DNA from: Planctomycetota bacterium
GTDB taxonomy: Bacteria > Planctomycetota > UBA1135 > GCA-002686595
Assembly: GCA_028823345.1 (NCBI GenBank)
Contig: JAPKBR010000003.1
Coordinates: 62,001 to 126,000, forward strand
Length of the DNA stretch: 64,000 bases
Reading direction: 5' to 3'
Made by a program: the position numbers and the translations under genes. The notes under the pieces were generated by a model. It did not search any database. It saw nothing but the letters and a program-made list of their open reading frames with translations, and was not told where the DNA came from. Of this stretch, positions 56,232 through 64,000 are shown one piece after another (position 1 is the stretch's first letter; every line of letters starts with the position of its first letter).

Positions 56232-57065
56232 TTAGCGCCCTTGGAAATCGGGCTTACGCTTGTTGGTAAAGGCATCCATGCCCTCTCGCGCATCTTCACT
56301 AGCGAAGAGGCGTTGCTGCATTTCCCGTTCCAACGCTAACCCCGATTCAAGGGGAACTTCCATACCGCTCTTGACCGCGCGCTTAATCATGCCCACTGCC
56401 ATAGAAGCGCGATTGGGCGAGGTAAAGGTCTGTGCGTATTCCAGGAGGGACTCCACAAACTCCCCCTCGTTGTCCGCTGGGCGCACTTCGTCCACCAATC
56501 CCAGAGACAGAGCCTCGTCAAATCCAAAGGTGCGTCCACTGGCCATCAACTCGATCGCGCGACTGGCACCCACGATGCGTGACAAACGTTGGGTGCCGCC
56601 AGTACCGGGCAAGACACCTAGGTGGACTTCAGGCAAGCCGCACTTACCCGAGCCAGCCCGGGCGATGCGCAAGTCGCAGGCCAAGGCGATTTCCAAACCG
56701 CCTCCAACACAATGACCACCGAGCCCAGCAATCACCAACTTGGGCGTGTGCTCAAGCCGCAACATGGTCTCGTTGGCATGCAGGCAGAATTGGTATTTGT
56801 AAGTGGGAGTGATGCCCTTGAGCACATTGATGTCGGCTCCGGCACAAAAGAACTTTTCTCCCGCGCCCACGAGCACCAGCACTTGCACACCGTCATCAAA
56901 GCGAGCCCGCAGAATCGCCTGATCCAAGTCGAGCATCATCTCGTGGCTGTAACCGTTGGCCGGTTCGTTGTGCAGGCAGATCAAGGCCACGCCGGCACCA
57001 CTGCGGTAGTTCACCAGCCCGTGGGGCATGCTCTGTGCTTCAGTTAGTTCGTCCAATAGGCTCAT
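56232..57065 (-). CDS. Enoyl-CoA hydratase/isomerase family protein
   Basis: The 277-residue crotonase-fold enzyme should hydrate trans-2-enoyl-CoA. It has FFCAGADINVLKG with the oxyanion pocket, GHCVGGGLEIALACDLRIA with the first catalytic Glu, and LPEVHLGVLPGTGGTQRLSR with the second. The ATG at 57065 is preferred; the 23 extra track residues overlap the space needed by the upstream nucleotidase. It forms a co-directional run with the quinone-reductase-like and 3-hydroxyacyl-CoA dehydrogenase genes. Confidence 0.92.
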   Translation of the reverse strand: MSLLDELTEAQSMPHGLVNYRSGAGVALICLHNEPANGYSHEMMLDLDQAILRARFDDGVQVLVLVGAGEKFFCAGADINVLKGITPTYKYQFCLHANETMLRLEHTPKLVIAGLGGHCVGGGLEIALACDLRIARAGSGKCGLPEVHLGVLPGTGGTQRLSRIVGASRAIELMASGRTFGFDEALSLGLVDEVRPADNEGEFVESLLEYAQTFTSPNRASMAVGMIKRAVKSGMEVPLESGLALEREMQQRLFASEDAREGMDAFTNKRKPDFQGR

Positions 57066-57140
57066 GATTGACTCGTCCGCGGGGCTGCGCGAAAAGAGCT
57101 TAACGGACGGCAGGGCCACAGAGGCCAAGCGCACCAGCCC

Positions 57141-58727
57141 TCAGGGCAGAATCACAAAGCGGTTCTCAGCGCTCGGGGTCAGCCCCCGGCCCTCTTTCCA
57201 TTCCCGGGCCAGGGCATTCTCCAGCAAGGTGCGTTGCAGGATCGGATCCGTAACCCGCTCCCGGGCCTGCTGGAACTCGATGTAGGCATCGCCACCATTG
57301 GCAAGGAAACTGTTCGTGGTCACCTTGTATTCTTGAGTCGGCACGAGTTTCTGGCCGTCCACCAGCAGAGCCACCACTGTGGGGTAACGGCCGTTACGTT
57401 TGACTTGTGCAACAATTCCGCTGAACTCCAATCCAGAGCGTCCGCGGCCTTCTAGAGAACGCGTCAAGAGATCCGTCAACTGACTCCCGGTCATCGTCAA
57501 GGTCACCAAATTGTTGTCGAAGGGCAGGATGCGGAACAAATCCCGGCGGGTCACTTCCCCTGCCTCGATACCCGCACGGATCCCACCACGGTTGTGAATC
57601 GCCACCTGGGCCCCCGCATGGGCACGCATCAAGTCGGTGATCAGGTTGCCCGATGCCGTGGTGGCATAGGCATCCTTACCCCGGCCTAGGGCCCCATCCA
57701 GCCGACCAATAACCTTGTCCATAGCGATGGCACTGCGGCGCAGCATTTCGTCGCAGGCGGCAGCGATAGCCGGCACCCCTTCGCCCTCGGCGGGTTCCCC
57801 ATAAAGGTTCACCAGCCGAGCCTCACCGCGCAACAGGGATTTCGTTTCTGCATCAAACCACAAGTCCACCCGTCCTATGCTGCGAGCTTTGGAACCCGCC
57901 TGCACGATGAGGGTGCGCCCCTCGCGCTCGCCCTTATGGAGCACCGTGTGGGTGTGCCCGCCCACGATCAGCTCCAAGTCCGGGTGGGCCTTGGCCAACT
58001 TTTTGTCGTCGTACACACCGCAATGGGTCACCGGCAGCCAAAAGTCCACGTTCACTTCGCGCTCGGCCAACTCTTTTTTGATGCGCGTGAGAGTATCGGC
58101 GGGTTCTTCCCACTCAAGATCACGGGTCGACACATGGCTCATCTCCGGCGTCTGGACCGAACACATGCCGACCACGCAGATCGACAGGCCGCCACGCTCG
58201 AGCACGGAGTACTCACCGGTCCCAGGGATCGTGCCCCCGGTCTTGGTACGTGCATTTGCAAGGAGAGCCGGCAGGGGCGCGCTCTTCAGCAACTCTTCAA
58301 AGTGCGCCACGCCGTGATCGAACTCGTGATTGCCCACGGTGACCAGGTCGTAGCCCATCAACATCATGACCTTCAAGATCCCAAGGCCCTTGTCCAAGCC
58401 CCCTTCCGGTGTTCCCTGGTACCAGTCTCCCCCATCCACCACCAAGATCGCCGCGCCCTCTTCGGCGGCCGCGTCCCGGGTGCGCTTGATGTAGGCACCG
58501 ATGCGGTTCAGGCCACCCGAGGTCGGGGGCGGGTCCTGGTCCTTGACCCAAGTCGCGGGCAGGGGCACCACTTGACCGTGCATATCGTTGGTGTGGAGCA
58601 CGATCAGGTGCAGCCTCTCGGGAGCTTCAGATGCCCCGTCTTGAGCAGCCTCGCTTGAGGCCGCAATGAGTAAGAACGGGACGAGCAAGGCCCCCATAAG
58701 CGGGGCGAATAGTGATCGGATGCGCAT
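57141..58727 (-). CDS. Secreted 5'-nucleotidase/metallophosphatase (UshA-like)
   Basis: The 528-residue protein has an N-terminal signal peptide (SLFAPLMGALLVPFLLIAASSEA) and a calcineurin-like phosphatase domain: VLHTNDMHGQVVPLP, VDGGDWYQGTPEGG, VGNHEFDHGV and IVGGHTHTVLHKGE. A C-terminal 5'-nucleotidase domain follows, with AIHNRGGIRAGIEAGEV, FRILPFDNNLVTLTMTG and YKVTTNSFLANGGD. It should hydrolyse nucleotides or cyclic nucleotides in the periplasm to recover phosphate and nucleosides. The domain order and length are normal. Confidence 0.92.
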   Translation of the reverse strand: MRIRSLFAPLMGALLVPFLLIAASSEAAQDGASEAPERLHLIVLHTNDMHGQVVPLPATWVKDQDPPPTSGGLNRIGAYIKRTRDAAAEEGAAILVVDGGDWYQGTPEGGLDKGLGILKVMMLMGYDLVTVGNHEFDHGVAHFEELLKSAPLPALLANARTKTGGTIPGTGEYSVLERGGLSICVVGMCSVQTPEMSHVSTRDLEWEEPADTLTRIKKELAEREVNVDFWLPVTHCGVYDDKKLAKAHPDLELIVGGHTHTVLHKGEREGRTLIVQAGSKARSIGRVDLWFDAETKSLLRGEARLVNLYGEPAEGEGVPAIAAACDEMLRRSAIAMDKVIGRLDGALGRGKDAYATTASGNLITDLMRAHAGAQVAIHNRGGIRAGIEAGEVTRRDLFRILPFDNNLVTLTMTGSQLTDLLTRSLEGRGRSGLEFSGIVAQVKRNGRYPTVVALLVDGQKLVPTQEYKVTTNSFLANGGDAYIEFQQARERVTDPILQRTLLENALAREWKEGRGLTPSAENRFVILP

Positions 58728-59210
58728 GATTCAGAGATGGGACAAGAGAATGGCCTCTAGGGACCAGCAAGCAGGGTACATCAGAAAGCCCACAGCAAGG
58801 GGAGGAAGGATTCAGGACCGACCGCTCGAAGGCTCAAAGTTGAAGGTGGCAAGCCCCGACCAAGGCCCCAGGCCACCCCGCTGACCCCAATTAGAGACCC
58901 ATCAACCCCGCCCAATCCTTCACACCACTGTGCCTGCTGGTGCTGGTGCACGAGGATCTGAATCACGCCTCAGATGCTCCGCCGCTTTTTCGCACCCAGC
59001 ACCTCGGCGGATTCCGGGCTCCGGAAGAAGCCAAAGCCACCAGCCGGTTGGTTCAGCGGGCGCTTGGGGCTTGCGCTACCGCGCGCGGTTCAAACGCTGA
59101 GGAGAACGCCCATCATCTGGGGAAAACCCGGGCAATCCATAGGAACCTCAACCCGCCAGTGAGTTTTTGGGACCTCGCTCTGGAATCACATGCGGACACT
59201 TCTCTAGCGT
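58728..59210. other. Intergenic stretch between divergent genes
   Basis: About 480 bases between the UshA-like gene and the radical-SAM-like gene. It has short frames on both strands, including a 96-residue one at 58940-59230 that has no family features and runs into the next gene. No tRNA, repeat or clear promoter box is seen. It must hold the promoters of both flanking genes. Confidence 0.5.
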
Positions 59211-60146
59211 GTGTCCATGCAAGCCTGTGACAAGCCAAACATCACCCCTGAGATCCGTCCCGCCCTGGACAAGGACGACAGGCAAGCTACGCAAACCCTC
59301 GCCCCGGACGAAACCCAACTCGCCCCTGATACAGCGCCGATTCCGTCCGCTGCACCCTTCACCACGCCAACCCACGCAGCCCCAACCAATTGGAAAGCCC
59401 TGGACCGCGAGCGAAGAAATCTGCCCGCGGACGCTTTCCCCCTGGTCACCTCCCGTGCCTGTCCACCGGGTTGCCCGTCATGTCACAATTCCTTTGGCCG
59501 CAGCGTGCGAGCTCGCTCCTTAGAGAGCGTCCTGGAGGAAGCCCGCAAGAGCTTGACCAGCGGCCTGACCCATGTGGTATTGCTTGACGAGATTTTTGAC
59601 CATGACGCCGCCCAAGCCACCCGCATAACCCAGGGGTTGGCCAAACTAGGGGTCAAGAAAATCAGCCTGGCCCATCCACTTGCTGGGGAACGCACGACCC
59701 CTGCCCTGGCCCAGGCCCTTGCCGCCGCAGGCCTCACCCAATGTGAATTGCACGCGGGACCACCCAGGCGCCTACAGGGCTTGCTCGGCGTACACCAGGA
59801 CAGCCGAGCATTCCAGGCCGCCGCAAAGTCATTAGACGCTGAAGGAATACAGATTCGATTGCGGATATTCCTCGGCTGGCCAGGAGAAGACGCACAGGAT
59901 CGCCGCGCCACATTCAGCTTGGCCATGGGCCTTCCCTGGAGCCACCTGCGCGTGCAACCCGCCTCCCAATCTGTCCAGATGCCGCACCTGGCAAGCGCTC
60001 TCCCAACGGAAAGCCCGCGCAGGATTCGCATCCGCTGCCTCTGCATTGCTCTGATCGGAAACCTGCACCCCAATGCTCGCTTGCGCCATGCTCGACAGGT
60101 TATCCAGAAGCTCAAGCTGCGACTCATGCCTCCCCAAGGGGCCTGA
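59211..60146 (+). CDS. Short radical-SAM-like protein
   Basis: The 311-residue protein has a Pro/Ala/Thr-rich, probably disordered first 60 residues. TSRACPPGCPSCHNSFGR then carries the CxxxCxxC cluster motif at 84, 88 and 91, preceded by the VTSR typical of B12-type or PhpK-like radical SAM enzymes. SLESVLEEARKSLTSGLTHVVLLDEIFDHD resembles the first half of the TIM barrel, and the end is short and basic. Only about 220 residues remain for the barrel, fewer than usual. The gene precedes the YgiQ radical SAM gene by 120 bases. The role is unknown. Confidence 0.6.
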   Translation: MSMQACDKPNITPEIRPALDKDDRQATQTLAPDETQLAPDTAPIPSAAPFTTPTHAAPTNWKALDRERRNLPADAFPLVTSRACPPGCPSCHNSFGRSVRARSLESVLEEARKSLTSGLTHVVLLDEIFDHDAAQATRITQGLAKLGVKKISLAHPLAGERTTPALAQALAAAGLTQCELHAGPPRRLQGLLGVHQDSRAFQAAAKSLDAEGIQIRLRIFLGWPGEDAQDRRATFSLAMGLPWSHLRVQPASQSVQMPHLASALPTESPRRIRIRCLCIALIGNLHPNARLRHARQVIQKLKLRLMPPQGA

Positions 60147-60266
60147 GGACACCCAGCCCTCAAGATCCGAGAAGGGCCAGTGCGTAGCAGCCCGCCTGCC
60201 CGTGCAAAAGTGACTCTCCGGGGCCCCCAAGGCGCTGCCCTCGTGGGGCATGGTGTATCCTCTGCC

Positions 60267-62222
60267 ATGGCCATCGATCAACATTCCGCTTCGGCGAAGG
60301 ACTTTCTGCCCACCAGCGCCGAAGAAGCGCGAGCTCGTGGCTGGGATGAGCTCGATGTGATCTTTGTGAGCGGGGATGCCTATGTGGACCACCCCTCCTT
60401 CGCGGCTTCCCTCTTGGGGCGTGTCCTAGAGGCCAAAGGCCTGCGGGTCGGCATCCTGGCCCAACCTGATTGGCGCAACGCCGATGCCTTTCGCAGCATG
60501 GGCCCGCCGCGCTTGTTCTTTGCCGTCAGCGCAGGGAACATGGACTCGATGATCAATCACTACACCGCCAATCGCAAGCGGCGCAACCAGGATGCCTACT
60601 CCCCTGGTGGCGCGATTGAACTGCGCCCGGACCGGGCCACGAATGTCTACACCCAACGCTGCCGAGAAGCATTCCCCGGAATCCCAGTGGTGGCTGGCGG
60701 CGTCGAAGCCAGCCTGCGCAGGGTGGCGCACTATGACTGGTGGTCCGACAACGTGCGCCCAAGCATCTTGACATCAAGTAAGGCTGATCTGGTGGGCTAC
60801 GGTATGGGCGAAGAAGTCATCTGCCAAGTAGCCGACATCCTTGACCAGGGTGGCACCATCAAGGACTGCCGCAAGTTACGCGGGGTGGCCTATTTGCTTG
60901 GAGCCAAGGAAGAGCTGCCCGACCACCCTTTCACCGAACACAGTGGGGATGGGCGCACCATGGAACTGCCCAGTTTCGAAGTTATTTGCGAGGACAAGCT
61001 GGCCTTCGCGATGGCAACTCGGAGAGTGCACCTAGAAACCAACCCCCACAACGCTCGACGCATTGTCCAGCCCCATGGGGACAGGCGGGTGGTGATCAAT
61101 CCCCCGGCCCTCCCCTTCAGCGAAACCCAGCTCGATAAGATCTACGACCTCCCCTACCAGCGCCGACCCCATCCCACGTACAAGGAGGAAATCCCTGCCT
61201 TCACCATGATCCGCGATTCGATCACGATCATGCGTGGTTGCTTTGGGGGCTGCACCTTTTGCTCGATCACCCTGCACCAGGGGCGCACGATCCAGAGCCG
61301 TTCCAAGGAGTCGATCATGGCCGAGGTGGAACAGACCGCACAGGCTCACGACTTCAAGGGCACGATCTCTGATCTGGGCGGTCCCACTGCCAACATGTAC
61401 CGCATGCATTGCACGAAGCCCGAGGTCGAGAAAATCTGCCGCCGACTCTCCTGCGTGCACCCCACCATTTGCAAGCTGCTTTCCACCGACCACGGCCCCA
61501 CCCGGGAGCTCATGAGTGAAGCGCGCGAAACCGAAGGGGTCAAGCGGGTGCACATTGCCTCTGGTATCCGGACGGATCTGGCACAGAGAGACCCGGCCTA
61601 CCTGGATGATCTTGCGGCGCGCCACGTGGGCGGGCACCTGAAGGTGGCACCAGAACACGCATCATCCAAGGTGCTCAAGCTGATGAAGAAGCCCGACCCC
61701 GGAGACTTTGACAGCTTTGCCGATCGCTTCGCAGAAGCCAGCGCGCGGGCGGGAAAAGAACAGTACCTGGTGCCTTACTTCATCGCCGGACACCCGGGTA
61801 CGGGTCCCGAAGAAATGATCGAGTTGGCCGAGTTCCTTAAGGGTCGAGGTTACAAGCCGCGCCAAGTGCAGGAGTTCATCCCCGCACCCATGGACATCGC
61901 CACCTGCATGCATTACGCGGGACTCGACCCCATGACCCTCAAGCCGGTCAAGACCGTGCGACGCCTGCGGGATCGGCGCATACAAAAGGCCATGATGCAA
62001 TTCTTTGAACCAAGCAATTGGTTCCTCGTGCACGAAGCCCTCCTCGCTGCTGGCCGCGAAGATCTCATCGGCAAGGGCCCCAAGTGTCTGATACCCGCCC
62101 AGCCCCCGGCGGAAGCCATCGCTGCGCGGAAGGCTAGAAAGGCCAAACGGGATGGCAAGGGCCCGCCCAGCCAGAAAAGCTCCGCTGGCAGTGACCGTCA
62201 AAAAAGCAACCGCCGCAAATAG
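60267..62222 (+). CDS. ygiQ: YgiQ-family radical SAM protein
   Basis: The 651-residue protein is a full-length YgiQ. An N-terminal B12-binding-like domain has ELDVIFVSGDAYVDHPSFAA and GILAQPDWRNADAFRSMG. The radical SAM core has IMRGCFGGCTFCSITLHQGR with cysteines at 325, 329 and 332, followed by HLKVAPEHASSKVLKLMKKP and VQEFIPAPMDIATCMHYAG. The product of YgiQ enzymes is unknown. The start at the ATG at 60267 is preferred; the track start at 60180 adds an unrelated stretch. The C-terminal tail is Lys-rich (KARKAKRDGKGPP). Confidence 0.93.
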   Translation: MAIDQHSASAKDFLPTSAEEARARGWDELDVIFVSGDAYVDHPSFAASLLGRVLEAKGLRVGILAQPDWRNADAFRSMGPPRLFFAVSAGNMDSMINHYTANRKRRNQDAYSPGGAIELRPDRATNVYTQRCREAFPGIPVVAGGVEASLRRVAHYDWWSDNVRPSILTSSKADLVGYGMGEEVICQVADILDQGGTIKDCRKLRGVAYLLGAKEELPDHPFTEHSGDGRTMELPSFEVICEDKLAFAMATRRVHLETNPHNARRIVQPHGDRRVVINPPALPFSETQLDKIYDLPYQRRPHPTYKEEIPAFTMIRDSITIMRGCFGGCTFCSITLHQGRTIQSRSKESIMAEVEQTAQAHDFKGTISDLGGPTANMYRMHCTKPEVEKICRRLSCVHPTICKLLSTDHGPTRELMSEARETEGVKRVHIASGIRTDLAQRDPAYLDDLAARHVGGHLKVAPEHASSKVLKLMKKPDPGDFDSFADRFAEASARAGKEQYLVPYFIAGHPGTGPEEMIELAEFLKGRGYKPRQVQEFIPAPMDIATCMHYAGLDPMTLKPVKTVRRLRDRRIQKAMMQFFEPSNWFLVHEALLAAGREDLIGKGPKCLIPAQPPAEAIAARKARKAKRDGKGPPSQKSSAGSDRQKSNRRK

Positions 62223-62232
62223 CGCCGGTTGC
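62200..62232 (-). terminator. Intrinsic terminator for the fdxA transcript
   Basis: Read on the minus strand, GCAACCG-G-CGC, loop TATTT and GCG-G-CGGTTGC form a 10-bp stem with one mismatch, directly followed by six T residues. It lies about 105 bases after the fdxA stop and overlaps the last codons of ygiQ on the other strand. Confidence 0.7.
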
Positions 62233-62336
62233 CATGAGTCATAAGCGATCGGGAGGATCGACGGCGGTGCAACTTGCACCTGCCAGAGGATTCAAACCCG
62301 TCGCGCTGATGGAGGAGTAACTCCCCCACCCACCGA

Positions 62337-62675
62337 TCACTCGGTGAAGGCTTCTTCGGAGAGATGCTCGCGCTTCTTCTCCACGTCCTTCCACTCTTCC
62401 GCCTCGTCGAGGGCGTCTTTCTTGTCGGTGATCAACGGCCAGAGGCCCGCCAGCTTGGCGTTGATTTCCACGTACTCAGCCCACTGCTCGGGTACTTCGG
62501 TCTCTTCGAAGATCGCTTCGGTGGGACACTCGGGAACGCAAGCACCGCAGTCGATGCACTCGTCCGGGTTGATGACGAGGAAGTTCTCCCCTTCGGCAAA
62601 GCAATCCACCGGACAAACATCTACACAGTCAGTGTACTTGCATTTAATACAGGGTTCGGCGACGACGTAAGCCAT
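62337..62675 (-). CDS. fdxA: 7Fe-8S type ferredoxin FdxA
   Basis: The 112-residue acidic protein has two cluster motifs: [18 protein letters not shown] at 9-26 and [16 protein letters not shown] at 40-55. The first has the extra spacing that normally holds a 3Fe-4S cluster and the second a 4Fe-4S cluster, as in FdxA of Azotobacter and mycobacteria. The C-terminal [13 protein letters not shown] extension is also typical of the family. It is a small soluble electron carrier. An intrinsic terminator lies downstream. The isc operon lacks its own ferredoxin, so this one may help, but this is inference. Confidence 0.93.
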   Translation of the reverse strand: MAYVVAEPCIKCKYTDCVDVCPVDCFAEGENFLVINPDECIDCGACVPECPTEAIFEETEVPEQWAEYVEINAKLAGLWPLITDKKDALDEAEEWKDVEKKREHLSEEAFTE

Positions 62676-62784
62676 GGTTTCTACTCTTCTGGTCTCTAGG
62701 GGAAAATGGGGGGAGAATCGGGTTTCTCCGGCGCAGGAGTCTAGCGCAAGGGCGACTGGTGGGCAAACACGACCCAGAACAAAA

Positions 62785-63600
62785 TCAACACCAGGAATTG
62801 TTGATTACTTCGCCTAGGCCGCCGGCTCCGGGCACGATGTACCCAGCCTCCGTGAGGCCCCGTTCCTGTGCCCAGAGGGTCCCAGGAACCTCTAGGAGCA
62901 CATGCTCGGGAGAGAGCCCCCGGTCCACGCGGCCGGCAAAGACTTTCACCTCTTGCTTCAGGTCCCGGGCGCTGGCCAGGAATTCGGGGGTCGCGATCAG
63001 GGGCATGGCGAGGATTTGAGACGGCGTCCCATGGTTCTCGACCAGCCAATTCACCGCCGTACGCAGGGTGCCCCCGGTGGCTCCCATGGGATCGGGAATC
63101 ACAAGGGTCACCCCATCGAGGGAGCCCCCCACCTTGGCGGCACGTAAATCCACGCCGCTCACACGACCGGCCGAGTCAGCGACCCGAGCCATATCCAAGT
63201 GGTCAAGGCGCAAGCAATCCAGGGGCAACACTAAGGTCAGGAGTTCGAACAGGGTCTGGGCGGGCACGATGCCACCGCGCATGATGTCCAGCACCACGAC
63301 ACGCTGGGATGGATCTAGGTGCTCTCCTCGCAGCACCCCCGCATCCGGTTGGGAGACCGCCATACGCGTAGGGCGTTCAGATTGGACCGTGGGCAGGGTC
63401 ATGCCAAAAGCCTCGGCGCCCAGATGTTGGTAGGCCGCGCGCAAAATTGCCATCACTTCTGGATGGGGAGTATCCGCGCATGAAAGGCGCGCCAAGAGAG
63501 TGCTGCTCAGGGCATCGTCTTGGATGTGTACGTTTTCGCCATAGGCGTGCTGCAGGCCATGCTGGGAAATGTCGAAGGGCGTAGTGGAAGAACCACCCAT
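62785..63600 (-). CDS. upp: Uracil phosphoribosyltransferase-like protein
   Basis: The 271-residue protein resembles UPRT, which makes UMP from uracil and PRPP. The PRPP loop is [18 protein letters not shown], and [33 protein letters not shown] and [19 protein letters not shown] match conserved UPRT elements. It is longer than the 208-residue standard form because of an N-terminal extension of about 60 residues, and the uracil-binding C-terminus has GAGGLGE instead of GLGDAGD. Specificity for uracil is thus likely but not certain. It lies three bases downstream of the aminotransferase gene on the same strand. Confidence 0.75.
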   Translation of the reverse strand: MGGSSTTPFDISQHGLQHAYGENVHIQDDALSSTLLARLSCADTPHPEVMAILRAAYQHLGAEAFGMTLPTVQSERPTRMAVSQPDAGVLRGEHLDPSQRVVVLDIMRGGIVPAQTLFELLTLVLPLDCLRLDHLDMARVADSAGRVSGVDLRAAKVGGSLDGVTLVIPDPMGATGGTLRTAVNWLVENHGTPSQILAMPLIATPEFLASARDLKQEVKVFAGRVDRGLSPEHVLLEVPGTLWAQERGLTEAGYIVPGAGGLGEVINNSWC

Positions 63601-63603
63601 GGG

Positions 63604-64000
63604 TCAAGCTTCCCCTGCCACTTGGACACCATTGGCGAGAGCCTTGACCAGGCGCGCCACTTGAGCCACCGGAGTCGCACAAAGAGCAATCCGAACACCC
63701 CCGTCGAGGGGCACCACAAAGACTCCATTCTCGCGACAAACGGCGGCCGTCTTGCGCGCGTTGGGAGTGAATACGGTGACGAAGAAGCCACCCTCATAGC
63801 GCGGGAAATCCAAACCAGCGCTGCGGGCGGCACCATTGAAAGCCGCGACGCGCTCGCTCAAAAGCCGCACCAGCCGCGCACGATCCAAATCCGCTTGGCT
63901 GCGCAGGTCAGGGTCTTGTAACAGATTAGCGATTGCCAAGAGACCCAAGTGATTGCAGTTGGACCAAGTGCCCCGAGATGAATGCTGCAGGGCACAGCGG
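63604..64000 (-). CDS. Aminotransferase class I/II, 3' part, cut by the window edge
   Basis: The frame stays open to the window edge (132 codons seen). ALQHSSRGTWSNCNHLGLLA at the upstream side is the arginine- and substrate-binding stretch of aspartate/aromatic aminotransferases. The C-terminal GLDFPRYEGGFFVTVF and GGVRIALCATPVAQVARLV match the small-domain end, with the substrate-carboxylate Arg in VRIALC. The track start at 63948 is internal. It is a PLP enzyme; the substrate cannot be told from this part. Confidence 0.8.
   Translation of the reverse strand, partial: RCALQHSSRGTWSNCNHLGLLAIANLLQDPDLRSQADLDRARLVRLLSERVAAFNGAARSAGLDFPRYEGGFFVTVFTPNARKTAAVCRENGVFVVPLDGGVRIALCATPVAQVARLVKALANGVQVAGEA

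Noticed and set aside
58940-59230. 96-residue plus-strand ORF in the large intergenic gap
   Set aside because: No motif or start signal, and it runs into the radical-SAM-like gene in another frame.

Overview
The window is a GC-rich, densely packed bacterial chromosome segment with about 55 protein genes, two tRNA-Ser genes and no insertion sequence, prophage or CRISPR array that I can see. The mix points to a free-living, Gram-negative-type heterotroph, most plausibly a planctomycete or close relative. The clues are lipoproteins and a YejM-like inner-membrane protein, HEAT-, PEGA- and TPR-bearing secreted proteins, a PDZ plus alpha-toroid protein of the DUF6288 type, DUF1579 and DUF309 proteins, ThyX, ClpC with McsA, and an STT3-like membrane glycosyltransferase. 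This placement is inference; no rRNA or other decisive marker lies in the window. Most genes lack an obvious Shine-Dalgarno sequence. Many neighbours overlap by four bases (ATGA, GTGA or TTGA), so long translationally coupled operons are the norm.

Layout. 0-5 kb (minus): nnrD, a HEAT-repeat exported protein, an unusual thyX and a partial YdjY-like gene. 4.8-9.8 kb: a membrane zinc ribbon protein, a bifunctional-nuclease (DUF151) protein, a secreted M28 peptidase, a GT-C type membrane protein and tRNA-Ser(UGA). 9.8-19.3 kb (minus): a DUF1579 protein and a cell-envelope block with a YejM-like membrane hydrolase, an STT3-like oligosaccharyltransferase, an exported protein of unknown role and a sulfatase-fold/TPR protein. 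19.3-25.8 kb (plus): tRNA-Ser(GCU), a PEGA lipoprotein, a murD variant, a stand-alone Clp-N protein, mcsA and clpC, closed by a strong hairpin. 25.8-31.6 kb: a PDZ/toroid protein, a HEAT protein, DUF309, a YbgC-type thioesterase, small membrane proteins and dprA.

31.9-37.5 kb (plus) is a complete isc operon: iscR-like, iscS, iscU, iscA, hscB and hscA. It lacks the usual fdx gene, and its HscB has an N-terminal four-cysteine zinc ribbon like eukaryotic HSC20. 37.7-43.7 kb (plus) is a five-gene catabolic operon: an ethanolamine-type permease, a gamma-glutamyl-amine ligase of the glutamine synthetase family, an iron alcohol dehydrogenase, a gamma-glutamyl hydrolase and an aldehyde dehydrogenase. 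Together they spell a gamma-glutamylated route for an amino alcohol such as ethanolamine, ending in glycine and glutamate. This is the best candidate for a less-described system here.

43.8-64 kb holds gpmI, an M48 lipoprotein, a degenerate glycogen-synthase-like gene followed by a ROK kinase and the glycolate oxidase genes glcDEF. A minus-strand group follows with a 5'-nucleotidase, enoyl-CoA hydratase, a quinone-reductase-like protein, 3-hydroxyacyl-CoA dehydrogenase and two unknown membrane proteins. The right end has a short radical-SAM-like protein, a YgiQ radical SAM protein, ferredoxin fdxA with an intrinsic terminator, a uracil phosphoribosyltransferase-like protein and the 3' end of an aminotransferase gene.
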